Part shown: positions 27,903-36,888 of the stretch, in pieces
How the letters are laid out: each line of letters starts with the position of its first letter
How positions within the stretch are numbered: the first letter of the stretch is position 1
NCBI GenBank assembly: GCA_964434865.1
Contig: CAYSWV010000024.1
Coordinates: forward strand, 1 to 64,000
DNA length: 64,000 nucleotides
Direction of reading: 5' to 3'
Source of the DNA: CAYSWV01 sp964434865
Lineage (GTDB): Bacteria; Cyanobacteriota; Cyanobacteriia; Thermostichales; Thermostichaceae
Position numbers and translations under genes: made by a program
The notes under the pieces: model-generated
Told to the model about the DNA's origin: nothing
The model's input: the letters and a program-made list of their open reading frames with translations, nothing else
The model's database searches: none

Positions 27903-28676
27903 ATGCGGTCCTTTCGACAGATTAAGCTCAAAACACCTGAAAGTGTTGAACTTAATTTCACTTTGGCGGGGATTGGTAGCCGAATTCTGGCCATCACGAT
28001 TGATTATTTGATCATTGGAGTATTGATTTTTACTTTATTGATGATCTTAAATGTTAGTCTCCTGGATACTGAGGTTGCTAATACCTTAGGTCAATGGATC
28101 ATTGCTATTCAAATTTTGGTATTTGGGTTAGCTTACTTTATATACTTTATTGGCTTTGAAGTTTTATGGCAAGGCCAAACCCCTGGCAAGCGATATATCC
28201 ATATTCGAGTAATTCAAACTAATGGGCGTGTTGTTGGACTGCAGCAAGTTGTACTCAGAACCTTAACTAGAGTCATCGATGATCTATTTTATCTTGGTCT
28301 ATTTTTAATTATTTTTAATGATCAAGAACGACGGCTGGGTGATTGGGTAGCTGATACCTTAGTCATTCGCATTGATCCTCCTGAAACAGATGTTCAAATC
28401 TCGATCTCTGATTTTGCCAGAGGGTTAGCTAGTCAATTAGACTCAGATGTTAACTGGTCTAGGCTAACACCCGATGATTTTGCTTATCTCCGAGAGCTGC
28501 TCCACCGCCGCCCGTTACTGGAGCCTCAAGCACGAAAGCGACTGGAGTCCGAATTACAAACTTATCTACAAGGTAAACTTCAACTTGAACAACTCCCTGG
28601 TAATCCTACAACCAGTTCCTTTTTGGAAGCGATCTATCTAGCCTATCAAACCCATCAACCTGGGTTGAGACGTTAG
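27903..28676 (+). CDS. RDD family membrane protein
   Basis: A 257-residue protein. The RDD domain lies in the first two thirds: GIGSRILAITIDYLIIG (R and D of the signature), QTPGKRYIHIRVIQ, and DDLFYLGL with RRLGDWVADTLVI. Three or four membrane helices are predicted. The C-terminal third is soluble and helical (LLHRRPLLEPQARKRLESEL). It follows the membrane-protein gene by 35 bases. RDD proteins have been linked to ion exchange in some bacteria, but the role here is unknown. Confidence 0.88.
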   Translation: MRSFRQIKLKTPESVELNFTLAGIGSRILAITIDYLIIGVLIFTLLMILNVSLLDTEVANTLGQWIIAIQILVFGLAYFIYFIGFEVLWQGQTPGKRYIHIRVIQTNGRVVGLQQVVLRTLTRVIDDLFYLGLFLIIFNDQERRLGDWVADTLVIRIDPPETDVQISISDFARGLASQLDSDVNWSRLTPDDFAYLRELLHRRPLLEPQARKRLESELQTYLQGKLQLEQLPGNPTTSSFLEAIYLAYQTHQPGLRR

Positions 28677-28709
28677 TTACCCCTCTTTTAAGAGCATGCT
28701 TACATTCCT

Positions 28710-28741
28710 TAACTTATTGTGACTCTAACCTATTGTGACTC
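28710..28741 (+). repeat. 16-bp tandem duplication, intergenic
   Basis: Two adjacent copies of TAACYTATTGTGACTC (28710-28725 and 28726-28741) differing at one base. It sits between the RDD gene and the GTPase gene. Confidence 0.9.
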
Positions 28742-28850
28742 TCATCCCTGGCAAGCGTGACCGATTTCTACTGCTTATAAGCGCTTTCTTGAGTCAAATG
28801 AGGTAAATCCTCAGGTAGGATCAAGATCTGTTCCCTAATCTATCAATGGG

Positions 28851-30281
28851 ATGGCTAAACGTAACACACTTCAAGACGATCTGAATTACCACCAGGCAAA
28901 ACGGAGCTTGCGGGCCTTGATGTCAACATTAGATCTGGCCCCTCATGAGCAAACTGAGTTTGAGACTGATCTCCAAGATCTGCAGGTATTGATCCAAAAG
29001 TTGGAGCAAGAGATCATCTATATTGCTGCCTTTGGATTGGTAGGTCGGGGAAAATCGTCGTTACTCAATGCGCTAATTGGCTACGAGGCTTTTGCAACAG
29101 GACCCACCCATGGCATTACCCAATCTAGCCAACGAGCACCCTGGATAGAGTCTTGGGATCCCTCGCCCGAAGCGTTTCGCTCAGTTAGACCCTACTCTGC
29201 TTACAAACCTGACGTTTATGTAACAACAGTGTCTGGACTATCAGGATCACGATTAGAACTGATAGACACGCCCGGCTTAGATGAGGTGAATGGTCAAGTT
29301 CGATCTCACTTAGCTCATCGAGTGGCCCGACAAGCCGATCTCATTTTATTTGTGGTCTCTGGTGATATGACTCGTGTTGAATATGAAGCCTTAGCGGAAC
29401 TACGAGAAGCCGGTAAGCCCATGATTTTAGTTTTCAACAAAGTTGATCAATATCCTGAAGTGGATCGAGTCGCTGTTTATGACAAGATTCGCCATGATCG
29501 GGTCAAAGAGTTACTCTCACCTGCAGAAGTCGTTATGGCCTCCGCCTCACCTCGGATTGCTCGACCTATTTATACTGATGATGGCTCGATCAAGGTTGCT
29601 CTTGAACCCGGCCCCCCCATGGTTGATGAGTTGAGAACCAAACTATTTGATGTCTTGAATCAAGAGGGGCGATCTCTAATTGCCCTCAACACACTACTCT
29701 TTGCGGATCAGGTACAACAAGCGATCATTGCTCATAAATTTAAGAGTCGAGACGATCAAGCTCAGGCTTTACTATGGAATGCAGCTCGTGCGAAAGCGAT
29801 AGCAGTTGCCCTCAATCCTCTTACCTTTGTGGATAGCATCAGTGCGGCTGTTATTGATGTCACACTTATTTCTAAATTGGCTCAACTTTATGGATTACCT
29901 TTAACCACTGAAGGTTCGATCCAGTTACTACAACGAATTATTGTGGGTATGGTCAGCCTGGGCCTAGGAGAATGGGTAGCCATGATGGGGTTAGGTTCAT
30001 TGAAAACCCTCTTAAGTGCTGTAACACCCATAACGGCAGGATTTGGATTGGGTGCCTATGTCTCGGTAGCTTTAACTCAAGCCACCATAGCTGGGATGTC
30101 TTGCTATGCTGTAGGAACGGCTGCTAAGGTCTATTTAGCTAATGGCGCCAGCTGGGGATCAGGGGGTCCCAAACGAGTTATTGCCCAGATTTTAGATCAA
30201 TTAGATGAAAACTCCATTACCAGCCGGATCCGCCAAGAATTACAAACTCAACTGCAGTACTTTTCTATGGCGACAGACTAG
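28851..30281 (+). CDS. Era/dynamin-like GTPase with DUF697 membrane domain
   Basis: A 476-residue protein. The GTPase motifs are G1 GLVGRGKSS (residues 62-70), G3 DTPGLDE and G4 NKVD. The C-terminal part has hydrophobic helices (VGMVSLGLGEWVAMMGLGSL and FGLGAYVSVALTQATIAGMS) typical of DUF697, suggesting membrane attachment. Such cyanobacterial proteins have plant chloroplast relatives; their target is unknown. It is convergent with the EF-Tu gene. The ATG at 28851 has a weak ribosome site but begins the conserved basic N-terminus. Confidence 0.85.
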   Translation: MAKRNTLQDDLNYHQAKRSLRALMSTLDLAPHEQTEFETDLQDLQVLIQKLEQEIIYIAAFGLVGRGKSSLLNALIGYEAFATGPTHGITQSSQRAPWIESWDPSPEAFRSVRPYSAYKPDVYVTTVSGLSGSRLELIDTPGLDEVNGQVRSHLAHRVARQADLILFVVSGDMTRVEYEALAELREAGKPMILVFNKVDQYPEVDRVAVYDKIRHDRVKELLSPAEVVMASASPRIARPIYTDDGSIKVALEPGPPMVDELRTKLFDVLNQEGRSLIALNTLLFADQVQQAIIAHKFKSRDDQAQALLWNAARAKAIAVALNPLTFVDSISAAVIDVTLISKLAQLYGLPLTTEGSIQLLQRIIVGMVSLGLGEWVAMMGLGSLKTLLSAVTPITAGFGLGAYVSVALTQATIAGMSCYAVGTAAKVYLANGASWGSGGPKRVIAQILDQLDENSITSRIRQELQTQLQYFSMATD

Positions 30282-30431
30282 TGAGTCGGGCCTAGTACCA
30301 TTAACACGGGTGAATCTAAAATAAGGAGGCACTAAAGCTCTTTCAATGGAAACACCCTGTAGCAAGGTGTGCCACAGCAAGATCAGGACTTCAAATCCCA
30401 CTGAGCACAACCCGCTTAAGTCACTCTTAAG

Positions 30432-31664
30432 TCATATCGACAGAAGTTTAGAAACCCTACCGGCCCCGATCGTGCGACCTCCTTCGCGAATTGCAAAGCG
30501 CATTCCAGGTTCGATGGCGATGGCCTGATGGAGCTTCACGTTGATCTGGACACGGTCTCCTGGCATCACCATATCCACACGTTGCCCATCATCCCCAACA
30601 ATAGAGGTAATCGCTCCCGTGACATCTGTAGTACGCAGATAAAACTGGGGCGTGTAACCCGGAAAGAACGGTTTATGACGACCGCCTTCTTCCTTTTTGA
30701 GGACATACACTTCAGCTTCGAAGATCGTATGAGGGGTAATGGAGCCAGGAATCGCCACCACCATCCCACGCTCAAGATCTGACTTATCAATACCTCGAAG
30801 GAGCAGGCCAACATTAAAACCAGCAACCGCTGTTTTCAAGGACTTTTGAAACATCTCAATATCAGTGACAGTAGACTCAAGTGTAGATTTGAGACCAATT
30901 AGTTCAACTTTATCATTGACATGAACTTGTCCTCGCTCAACTTTGCCAGTTGCAACCGTGCCTCGTCCGGTAATAGAAAGGACACCTTCAACTGACATCA
31001 GGAAGGGTTTATCAGTTTCACGAGTTGGAGTGGGGATATAGGCATCCACGGCCTCCATCAAGGTATAGATATCATCGACCCAAGGGTTATCTCCTCTTTG
31101 AAGATGAGGCTGATCCAGCATGCTCTCAAGTGCTTTCAAAGCTGATCCTGTGACAACAGGGACCTCATCACCAGGAAATCCATAGGTTGTCAGTAACTCC
31201 CGTACCTCTAGTTCCACTAGCTCTAAGAGTTCAGCATCATCAACTAAGTCTTTCTTGTTGAGAAAAACAACAATATGGGAGACTCCAACCTGTCGCGCTA
31301 AGAGAATATGTTCACGAGTCTGTGGCATTGATCCATCTGTAGCTGCAGTGACCAAAATGGCCCCATCCATCTGTGCAGCTCCAGCAATCATATTTTTGAC
31401 GTAGTCTGCATGGCCAGGACAGTCCACATGAGCATAATGTCGCTGTTCAGTTTCAAATTCGACATGGCTTGACTTAATGGTGATCCCTCGCTGTTGCTCT
31501 TCTGGAGAGTTATCAATTTGACTATATTGCAAGGGTTTGGCCTGACCTAGGGATGCCAGCACCCTCGTGATCGCTGCTGTTAAAGTCGTTTTACCATGAT
31601 CAACGTGACCAATGGTACCGATATTGACATGGGGTTTAGTGACTGCAAATGTAGTCCGAGTCAT
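30432..31664 (-). CDS. tuf: Elongation factor Tu, not in a str operon
   Basis: A 410-residue EF-Tu delivering aminoacyl-tRNA to the ribosome. G1 GHVDHGKT (19-26), switch I RGITIKSSHVEFET, DCPGHADYVKNM and NKKD are intact, as are domains 2 and 3 with GGRHKPFFPGY and FAIREGGRTIGAG. Substitutions at usually conserved places include DGSMPQTREH (normally DGPMPQ) and GRVSKLL at the C-terminus (normally GVVAKIL). The usual neighbours rpsL, rpsG, fusA and rpsJ are absent. It may be a second, divergent copy, or the only copy relocated. Confidence 0.95.
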   Translation of the reverse strand: MTRTTFAVTKPHVNIGTIGHVDHGKTTLTAAITRVLASLGQAKPLQYSQIDNSPEEQQRGITIKSSHVEFETEQRHYAHVDCPGHADYVKNMIAGAAQMDGAILVTAATDGSMPQTREHILLARQVGVSHIVVFLNKKDLVDDAELLELVELEVRELLTTYGFPGDEVPVVTGSALKALESMLDQPHLQRGDNPWVDDIYTLMEAVDAYIPTPTRETDKPFLMSVEGVLSITGRGTVATGKVERGQVHVNDKVELIGLKSTLESTVTDIEMFQKSLKTAVAGFNVGLLLRGIDKSDLERGMVVAIPGSITPHTIFEAEVYVLKKEEGGRHKPFFPGYTPQFYLRTTDVTGAITSIVGDDGQRVDMVMPGDRVQINVKLHQAIAIEPGMRFAIREGGRTIGAGRVSKLLSI

Positions 31665-31843
31665 CTTTACATCTTCCTTTCCTTAAATAAATGAGGTAGA
31701 AGCAGGGATTTCAATTTAGATCTCTGCCATTCAATTCAAATTCCATAGCCTGCCCAATTGAGAGTAGGCTATCACGTACACAACGCATACTACTTTTATA
31801 CTACAGAAGTCAGTTTCCTGCAATACGTTTGTACTACATCTAT

Positions 31844-32173
31844 TCATATGCTTTTGCTGTCTGTATCTGTTTTGCAGCAGTTACCCAACAGCCTCATCAG
31901 CAAGGCGGCGTCAACCAGGTTACTTAGTTTAAGCCTGGATTGTCTACATCCTGGACGAAATCGATTGATCAAAGCTCTCATAAACTGAGTTGAGTGAGTG
32001 GCTGTTTCTAAAGCTGACTCGACTCTATCAACTTGGTTATTAATTCTCTTTAAAGTGAAACTGATGCTTACTGCAAGCATGATCATGGCCAAGGTATTGA
32101 TCGTAGAAAGGCTGATAGCAATGATCATCAGTCGTTCTAACCGGTGTGAGTGATGTGAGTCAGGTGAAGCCAT
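31844..32173 (-). CDS. Small single-helix membrane protein
   Basis: A 109-residue protein with one hydrophobic segment at about residues 15-40 (IAISLSTINTLAMIMLAVSI), then a basic, helical tail (RRINN-like turn, VDRVESALE) and two adjacent cysteines near the end (NCCKTD). No family recognised. The ATG follows GAGGG at 7 bases, which supports the start. It lies between tuf and menF, all on the minus strand. Confidence 0.5.
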   Translation of the reverse strand: MASPDSHHSHRLERLMIIAISLSTINTLAMIMLAVSISFTLKRINNQVDRVESALETATHSTQFMRALINRFRPGCRQSRLKLSNLVDAALLMRLLGNCCKTDTDSKSI

Positions 32174-32290
32174 CGTTGTCCCTCAGCGCTGGAGTCAGTT
32201 TTGTTCATCATCGTACCTGGCTTTAGCCCAGAGCTGGAGACTGATTGAAAGTTGAAAAAAAAGTCTTACTGTTCAATCTAGCAGGAAAAG

Positions 32291-33718
32291 CTAAGCCAAA
32301 CAATCTAACAGAGCTGTCAGCTTTAATTGAACTTCTGCAAGCTCTTGATCAGGCTGTGAATCAGCAACGATGCCAGCGCCAGCATACAGGCGAGCATTAG
32401 TGCCTTGAATCAACGCTGATCGAATCCCTACAGCAAACTCACTATTCCCTTGGGCATCAATCCACCCTAGGGGAGCTGCAAACAGTAACCGATCAAAGGG
32501 CTCATAATTGACTAATTCGGTCAGCACTTGATCTCGAGGTAGACCTGCTACTGCAGGAGTGGGGTGTAACTGGGCTAACACATCTAAGGGATGAATTGAG
32601 TCTGGTAAATACGCTCGAATGGGAGTCCACAGATGCTGGATGTTAGAGAGTTGGCGTAATGATAAAGATCGGGTGAGGTGGGGATCTAGGCCCAACGTTT
32701 GAAGACACTCCATGATGAACTTCACCACAACCTCATGTTCATAGCGTTCCTTTGACCCTTGCAAGAGACCATTGGCTAGCTCTACATCTCGAGCCTGGGT
32801 TTGGCCACGGGGAGCTGATCCGGCAATCGCTTCAGTCAGCAACTGTTGACCTCGAGTTTGCAATAAGACTTCAGGACTAGCCCCCAAAAATGTTGTCTCT
32901 TCTGAATGCTGTACAGCAAAAACATAACAGCCAGGATAGTGCTCACGTAAGATCTGAAGCGAGTCCGGAATTTGAAAAGGTTGGGTCGCCTCGATATCGA
33001 TAGCATTAGCTAGCACAATTTTCTTAAGTTGATGGTCACTGATCGCATTGATGGCCTGTTTAACGCGAGTTTTAAATCCATCCCACGCAATCACCGGCTC
33101 AGACTTTAAACTCTGTACACAGGGTCTTCCCATAGCTACAGAACGACAACTTAACCCTTCTAAGTACTGCACTTGCTTCCAAATGGATTGAGTCATGGTG
33201 CTGATCAGGTCAGGTGTTAGAGGTTGCCGACTCTGGATCTCTGCATTAGCGACCAGAATACAATGATTATGGGATTGCATGATCTGCCAACGCGGGAGGA
33301 TAACCCAACCATGAGGGAAGGCTGTCTTTAACCAAAGTTGGGGTGTTGATTGAGGAGAAAAGGTAAAGGTACAGAAAAAATGGGGACCACTGAGGGGAGG
33401 CTGAACCACACCAGTGATCAACATCCGAGCCAAGCAGTCTTGAATAAATGTGCGAGCTTGAGCAAATCGTTGATGGCCTTCACACCTGTAGGATGTAGCC
33501 ACATCAAAGCCTAGTATTGCTAGTTGTTGGTGACGATTCTCCATGTAAATTAGGGATGGCTGAGTTGTGGAGATCTCTTGCATAATCACCAGAGGATCAA
33601 CTCTCTTCATCTCGACCGAAAGGCTCAGAAACTGATAGACAGGGTGCCCCTGCTCATAGGTGTGTTGCTTGACCTGCAAGAGGATTTGATCAACGGTTGG
33701 ATGGGGCGTGAAGAGCAT
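32291..33718 (-). CDS. menF: Isochorismate synthase
   Basis: A 475-residue chorismate-utilising enzyme that isomerises chorismate to isochorismate for phylloquinone (vitamin K1), the photosystem I quinone. The C-terminal chorismate-binding domain is clear: KIVLAN, EAIAGSAPRGQT, SKERYEHEVVV, LHPTPAVAGLPRD and RLYAGAGIVADSQPDQE. The N-terminal third is the less conserved family extension. The length is normal for cyanobacterial MenF. Other men genes are not in this window. Anthranilate synthase is less likely, given the HPTPAVAG motif. Confidence 0.93.
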   Translation of the reverse strand: MLFTPHPTVDQILLQVKQHTYEQGHPVYQFLSLSVEMKRVDPLVIMQEISTTQPSLIYMENRHQQLAILGFDVATSYRCEGHQRFAQARTFIQDCLARMLITGVVQPPLSGPHFFCTFTFSPQSTPQLWLKTAFPHGWVILPRWQIMQSHNHCILVANAEIQSRQPLTPDLISTMTQSIWKQVQYLEGLSCRSVAMGRPCVQSLKSEPVIAWDGFKTRVKQAINAISDHQLKKIVLANAIDIEATQPFQIPDSLQILREHYPGCYVFAVQHSEETTFLGASPEVLLQTRGQQLLTEAIAGSAPRGQTQARDVELANGLLQGSKERYEHEVVVKFIMECLQTLGLDPHLTRSLSLRQLSNIQHLWTPIRAYLPDSIHPLDVLAQLHPTPAVAGLPRDQVLTELVNYEPFDRLLFAAPLGWIDAQGNSEFAVGIRSALIQGTNARLYAGAGIVADSQPDQELAEVQLKLTALLDCLA

Positions 33719-33840
33719 AGAGGGCGAAGCAAATGAGTTTCTTAGTGCTACAACAAAATAACAAATACTTTGGTTTAAGTTTGTGTCTGAGCATTAAGAA
33801 TAGTTAGGCTCTTTAACAGATACTCTAGATCTAGTCTGGG

Positions 33841-34455
33841 TTACCAAACCTGCATTGCTGTCCTGGCAATATTTTGGATCATGACCGGATCCGATTGAGT
33901 TTTAGCTAGAATCGCCATACCTTGAATCACACTGTTGAAAAACTGGGCTAAGGACCGACTATCAAGCTGAGTCAGAATATCGCCTTTAACTTGGCCCTCT
34001 CTGAGACGATCGTAGATAGCTGCTTCAGTAAGGGCCTGGCATTCAGCCAACTTACGCTTTAAGGTTTCACTCAAACTACAACACTCAGCAACACAATTGA
34101 CAATCAAACACCCACAGGGCAAAGCAGGATCCGTCAATAGTTCAACTGTTCGATCTAACATGAGGGCAATGGCTCTTTGTGTGTCTGTAGTCTCCTGTAA
34201 TGCCGCACTTGAGCGAGTGGAATAGCATTGCCGATAGCGATCCACTACTTGTAAAAACAAATGCTCTTTATCTCCAAAAGCTGCATACAAGCTAGGACGA
34301 GTAATGCCCATAGCTGCTGTTAAGTCGTCTAAAGAGGTGGCCTGATAGCCCTGCTGCCAAAACACCCGAACAGCTGCATCCAAAGCTTGATCGAGATTGA
34401 AGGTTCGGGGTCTTCCTTTAGAAGATTGAGATGCTTTAGGAGATTGAGATGCCAT
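33841..34455 (-). CDS. TetR/AcrR family transcriptional regulator
   Basis: A 204-residue regulator. The helix-turn-helix is in the N-terminal part (AVRVFWQQGYQATSLDDLTA, GITRPSLYAAFGDKE). The C-terminal domain has a cysteine-rich stretch (PCGCLIVNCVAECC), seen in the RutR/YafC-like group with a TetR_C_16-type tail. ATG 34455 is taken; the frame extends eight residues upstream. The basic N-terminus contains a repeated QS-PKAS segment from an 18-bp near-duplication. A perfect dyad upstream (34534-34549) may be its operator. Confidence 0.88.
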   Translation of the reverse strand: MASQSPKASQSSKGRPRTFNLDQALDAAVRVFWQQGYQATSLDDLTAAMGITRPSLYAAFGDKEHLFLQVVDRYRQCYSTRSSAALQETTDTQRAIALMLDRTVELLTDPALPCGCLIVNCVAECCSLSETLKRKLAECQALTEAAIYDRLREGQVKGDILTQLDSRSLAQFFNSVIQGMAILAKTQSDPVMIQNIARTAMQVW

Positions 34456-34533
34456 TTTACTAAAGAGTACAAAAAACACCTATCAACTGCTTAATAAAGC
34501 TATTTTAGCTAGAGATAGCTTAAAATCTATTTA

Positions 34534-34549
34534 TATACTGTATAGTATA
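34534..34549. promoter_or_regulatory. Perfect inverted repeat, candidate TetR operator
   Basis: TATACT-GTAT-AGTATA is a perfect 6-bp dyad with a 4-base spacer, 79 bases upstream of the TetR start. Autoregulation through such sites is common for the family. Confidence 0.45.
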
Positions 34550-34662
34550 AAAGATAGAGGCTAAAAGGTATCTCTAAGTGGAGCCTCTGACAACCCCGCT
34601 TGCTCACTGTTTGTTAGGTGAGGCTAACGCTGTATTCTTACCTCATCGATTGGATCCAATGC

Positions 34663-36408
34663 TTACTCTGCAGTAGCTGTGATGTTGAAATTAGCATTGG
34701 TGTAGCCATTCACAGAGATCCAGTACTCACCAGCTTCCAATCGAGGATTCGTTGAGTTGCTGATGGTTACCGTCTCATTGCTACCGTTGAGGTAAGGCCG
34801 GAATTCAAAGTTTGAAGTTGTGGGATAATCACTAGACGTGAATTTGCGCTTGATATAGAGATCGGCATCACCACTGCCTGTCATCGTAATGGTCACTCTA
34901 GATTTACCAGCTGGAACAGTAATGGTGTAGTTTCTCCAACTTCCCTGATTGACGCTACCAGACTGACTTAACAAGGTCACAGGACCACCTGGATTTTGGG
35001 TAGGAGTAGGGGTGGGATTGCTACCTCCAGATCCAATGGTGAAGGTCTTAGTGTCTGAACTAGCAAAACTACCGCCAGAAGCTAACGTGGTATTACCTAG
35101 AACCAGGCTGTAAGAGCCGTTGCCGTAAGAGCAGCAAATGCCATCGCCATAAGAGTCGTTGATTGTGAAGGTGTAGGTGCCATTATCCAGGCAGAACGTC
35201 TCAGTGTAGGTTTGATTGTTGCCATAACCGCTACCGGATTCAACAGTGGTAGAACCACGCTTCAATGTCCAGCTAGTCTCAGATCCATAGTTATCGGTTT
35301 TTAAGGTAAAGGAGACACAACCATTCCCAGGATTAGAGGTGGGCGCGGGCGTGGGCGTGGGCGCTGGTGTGGGATTTCCACCTCCACCTGGCATCGTGAA
35401 GTCACGGATCACAGCCATATGTTGCATATTAGTGGCTCCACTATCACCCGATTGCACAGGCGAGAAGTAGGATAATTCACTGTTACTCAGGACACGACTA
35501 TCAAAAACTAAACCATCAGGGAATGAGTTACTTCCAATAGTGACAGGGACCTCAAGAGCCTCAAGCTCAGCATCTAACAAAACCCGATCATAAGGCTTAG
35601 ACAGACTGGCGTTAGTCCCAGTCCGACCATTATGAGTGACAGGATGAGGTCCATCCACATCAACAACAGAGCTGAGAGTGCTGTAGGCTGACTCATTAAA
35701 GGAACTAGTATTAAAATCGCCCGCCACGATCACATAATCATTGTCTGGCACATTACTCTGGATATAGCCCCTCAACTGCTGCGCTTGAGAATTACGCACC
35801 CCAGAACTACGAGTCAAGAAGTGAACACTGATCACCCAAAGATCTCTATTAGTACCGGGTAGATCAATACGGGCCCAGGCGTGATCACGGTTACCCACAT
35901 AAGTATCAGTCCACTCACCAGAATCAACGATGGGATAGCGACTAATGACACCGTTAGGGATCTGAGCGCCATTTTCACGATACCAATCGAACCCAGGTCC
36001 AAAGGTGCTATCAACCCAAGACTGAATAGCAGCATTAGAGTTATTGCCATAGTTAAACTCTTGAATGGCAACAATATCTGGATCCAAACCTTGAATAATT
36101 CTGGCCCCATGCCCAGGATCATAAGACTGATTGTTGCCACTAGTAATATTGGCAGCCATCACTCGCACCGCGCTGGGTGTAGTATCTTGAACCGCTAAAT
36201 TAACAGCTGACGCCGAAGCAATGGCATCTCTAACCTCTTGATCAGAAACAGCAAAATTAGGATCTTCAGGCTTTTCAAAAGCAGCCACAGGTGAGTTATC
36301 GTCAACTTCAACAGCAGGGGGCGCACTGTTGCCACCACAAGCCACTAAAAAGCCCATTAGGACAGAGAATGCAGTTGCTTTGAAGGATTTAGAAATCAGA
36401 GAGTTCAT
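34663..36408 (-). CDS. Secreted lipoprotein: endonuclease/exonuclease/phosphatase domain, DGICC-type module and PPC domain
   Basis: A 581-residue protein. A lipobox LVAC gives a lipid-anchored N-terminus. Residues about 60-345 form an EEP-fold hydrolase (DIVAIQEF, VISVHFLTR, VIVAGDFNTSSFN, YDRVLLD), as in DNase I-like and phosphoesterase enzymes. A PTPAPTPTPAP linker leads to a beta module with YGDGICCSYGNG, and a second TPTPTQNP linker leads to a pre-peptidase C-terminal (PPC) domain (GDADLYIK, GEYWISVNGY). ATG 36408 follows GAGG; a GTG four codons earlier is possible. It probably degrades extracellular nucleic acid or phosphoesters. Substrate unknown. Confidence 0.87.
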   Translation of the reverse strand: MNSLISKSFKATAFSVLMGFLVACGGNSAPPAVEVDDNSPVAAFEKPEDPNFAVSDQEVRDAIASASAVNLAVQDTTPSAVRVMAANITSGNNQSYDPGHGARIIQGLDPDIVAIQEFNYGNNSNAAIQSWVDSTFGPGFDWYRENGAQIPNGVISRYPIVDSGEWTDTYVGNRDHAWARIDLPGTNRDLWVISVHFLTRSSGVRNSQAQQLRGYIQSNVPDNDYVIVAGDFNTSSFNESAYSTLSSVVDVDGPHPVTHNGRTGTNASLSKPYDRVLLDAELEALEVPVTIGSNSFPDGLVFDSRVLSNSELSYFSPVQSGDSGATNMQHMAVIRDFTMPGGGGNPTPAPTPTPAPTSNPGNGCVSFTLKTDNYGSETSWTLKRGSTTVESGSGYGNNQTYTETFCLDNGTYTFTINDSYGDGICCSYGNGSYSLVLGNTTLASGGSFASSDTKTFTIGSGGSNPTPTPTQNPGGPVTLLSQSGSVNQGSWRNYTITVPAGKSRVTITMTGSGDADLYIKRKFTSSDYPTTSNFEFRPYLNGSNETVTISNSTNPRLEAGEYWISVNGYTNANFNITATAE

Positions 36409-36420
36409 GTTTAGCCTCAC

Positions 36421-36738
36421 AGTGTCATCAAACAGTTCAAGTAAATTGAGTCAAGCAGATCCGTTCCAGGACCCATCCTGGGTGAGCTTCAAAAGTTAAT
36501 CACATATCTAATCTAGAGTAAAGACCAGGTTAAGGACCGAACCACAATTGATCTGCTTTAGATGCCTTATAAGTTAATCATACGGGTAGCTACTCTTAAC
36601 TCAAGGTTAACCAGAACACATTTACTGCCTAATTTGCTCAAAACCCCCAGGAAAAGTGCGTAAAATGTAAGACTAAGCCCTTGATGGTGCTGTTTTCAGT
36701 GATTTCACATGGCTTAAACTACAGGAGTCACCACTTCA
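36421..36738. other. Divergent intergenic region
   Basis: Left part of the 480-base gap between the nuclease-like lipoprotein and the rhodanese gene. It must hold the lipoprotein promoter. No repeat, RNA gene or operator stood out; the right part contains a 40-codon frame listed separately. Confidence 0.4.
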
Positions 36739-36861
36739 ATGTTCGACACTAATCAAATTCTTAGCTTGTCAATGTTGCTATGGTCAGTGTTTTATCAGTA
36801 TGGTCTAACCATGATCCCCAACTTAGGTTCCAGGGTTAGCGTGATACCTGATCCGTTCTGA
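36739..36861 (+). CDS. Possible 40-residue small membrane protein
   Basis: An ATG frame of 40 codons with a hydrophobic core (LSLSMLLWSVFYQYGLTMI) after a short polar head. AGGAG lies 11 bases upstream, slightly far. It ends 27 bases before the rhodanese gene on the same strand. Size and profile fit single-helix subunits of membrane complexes, but I do not recognise it. Confidence 0.35.
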   Translation: MFDTNQILSLSMLLWSVFYQYGLTMIPNLGSRVSVIPDPF

Positions 36862-36888
36862 TAATCTGACCTTTACCTTAATCGACTG

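Noticed and set aside
30346..30528. Plus-strand frame of 60 codons after an AAGGAGG
   Set aside because: The Shine-Dalgarno is too far from the ATG, the 3' half is antisense to EF-Tu, and the peptide looks like a shadow.
31758..31988. Plus-strand frame of 76 codons
   Set aside because: Overlaps the minus-strand small membrane protein, which has a good ribosome site.
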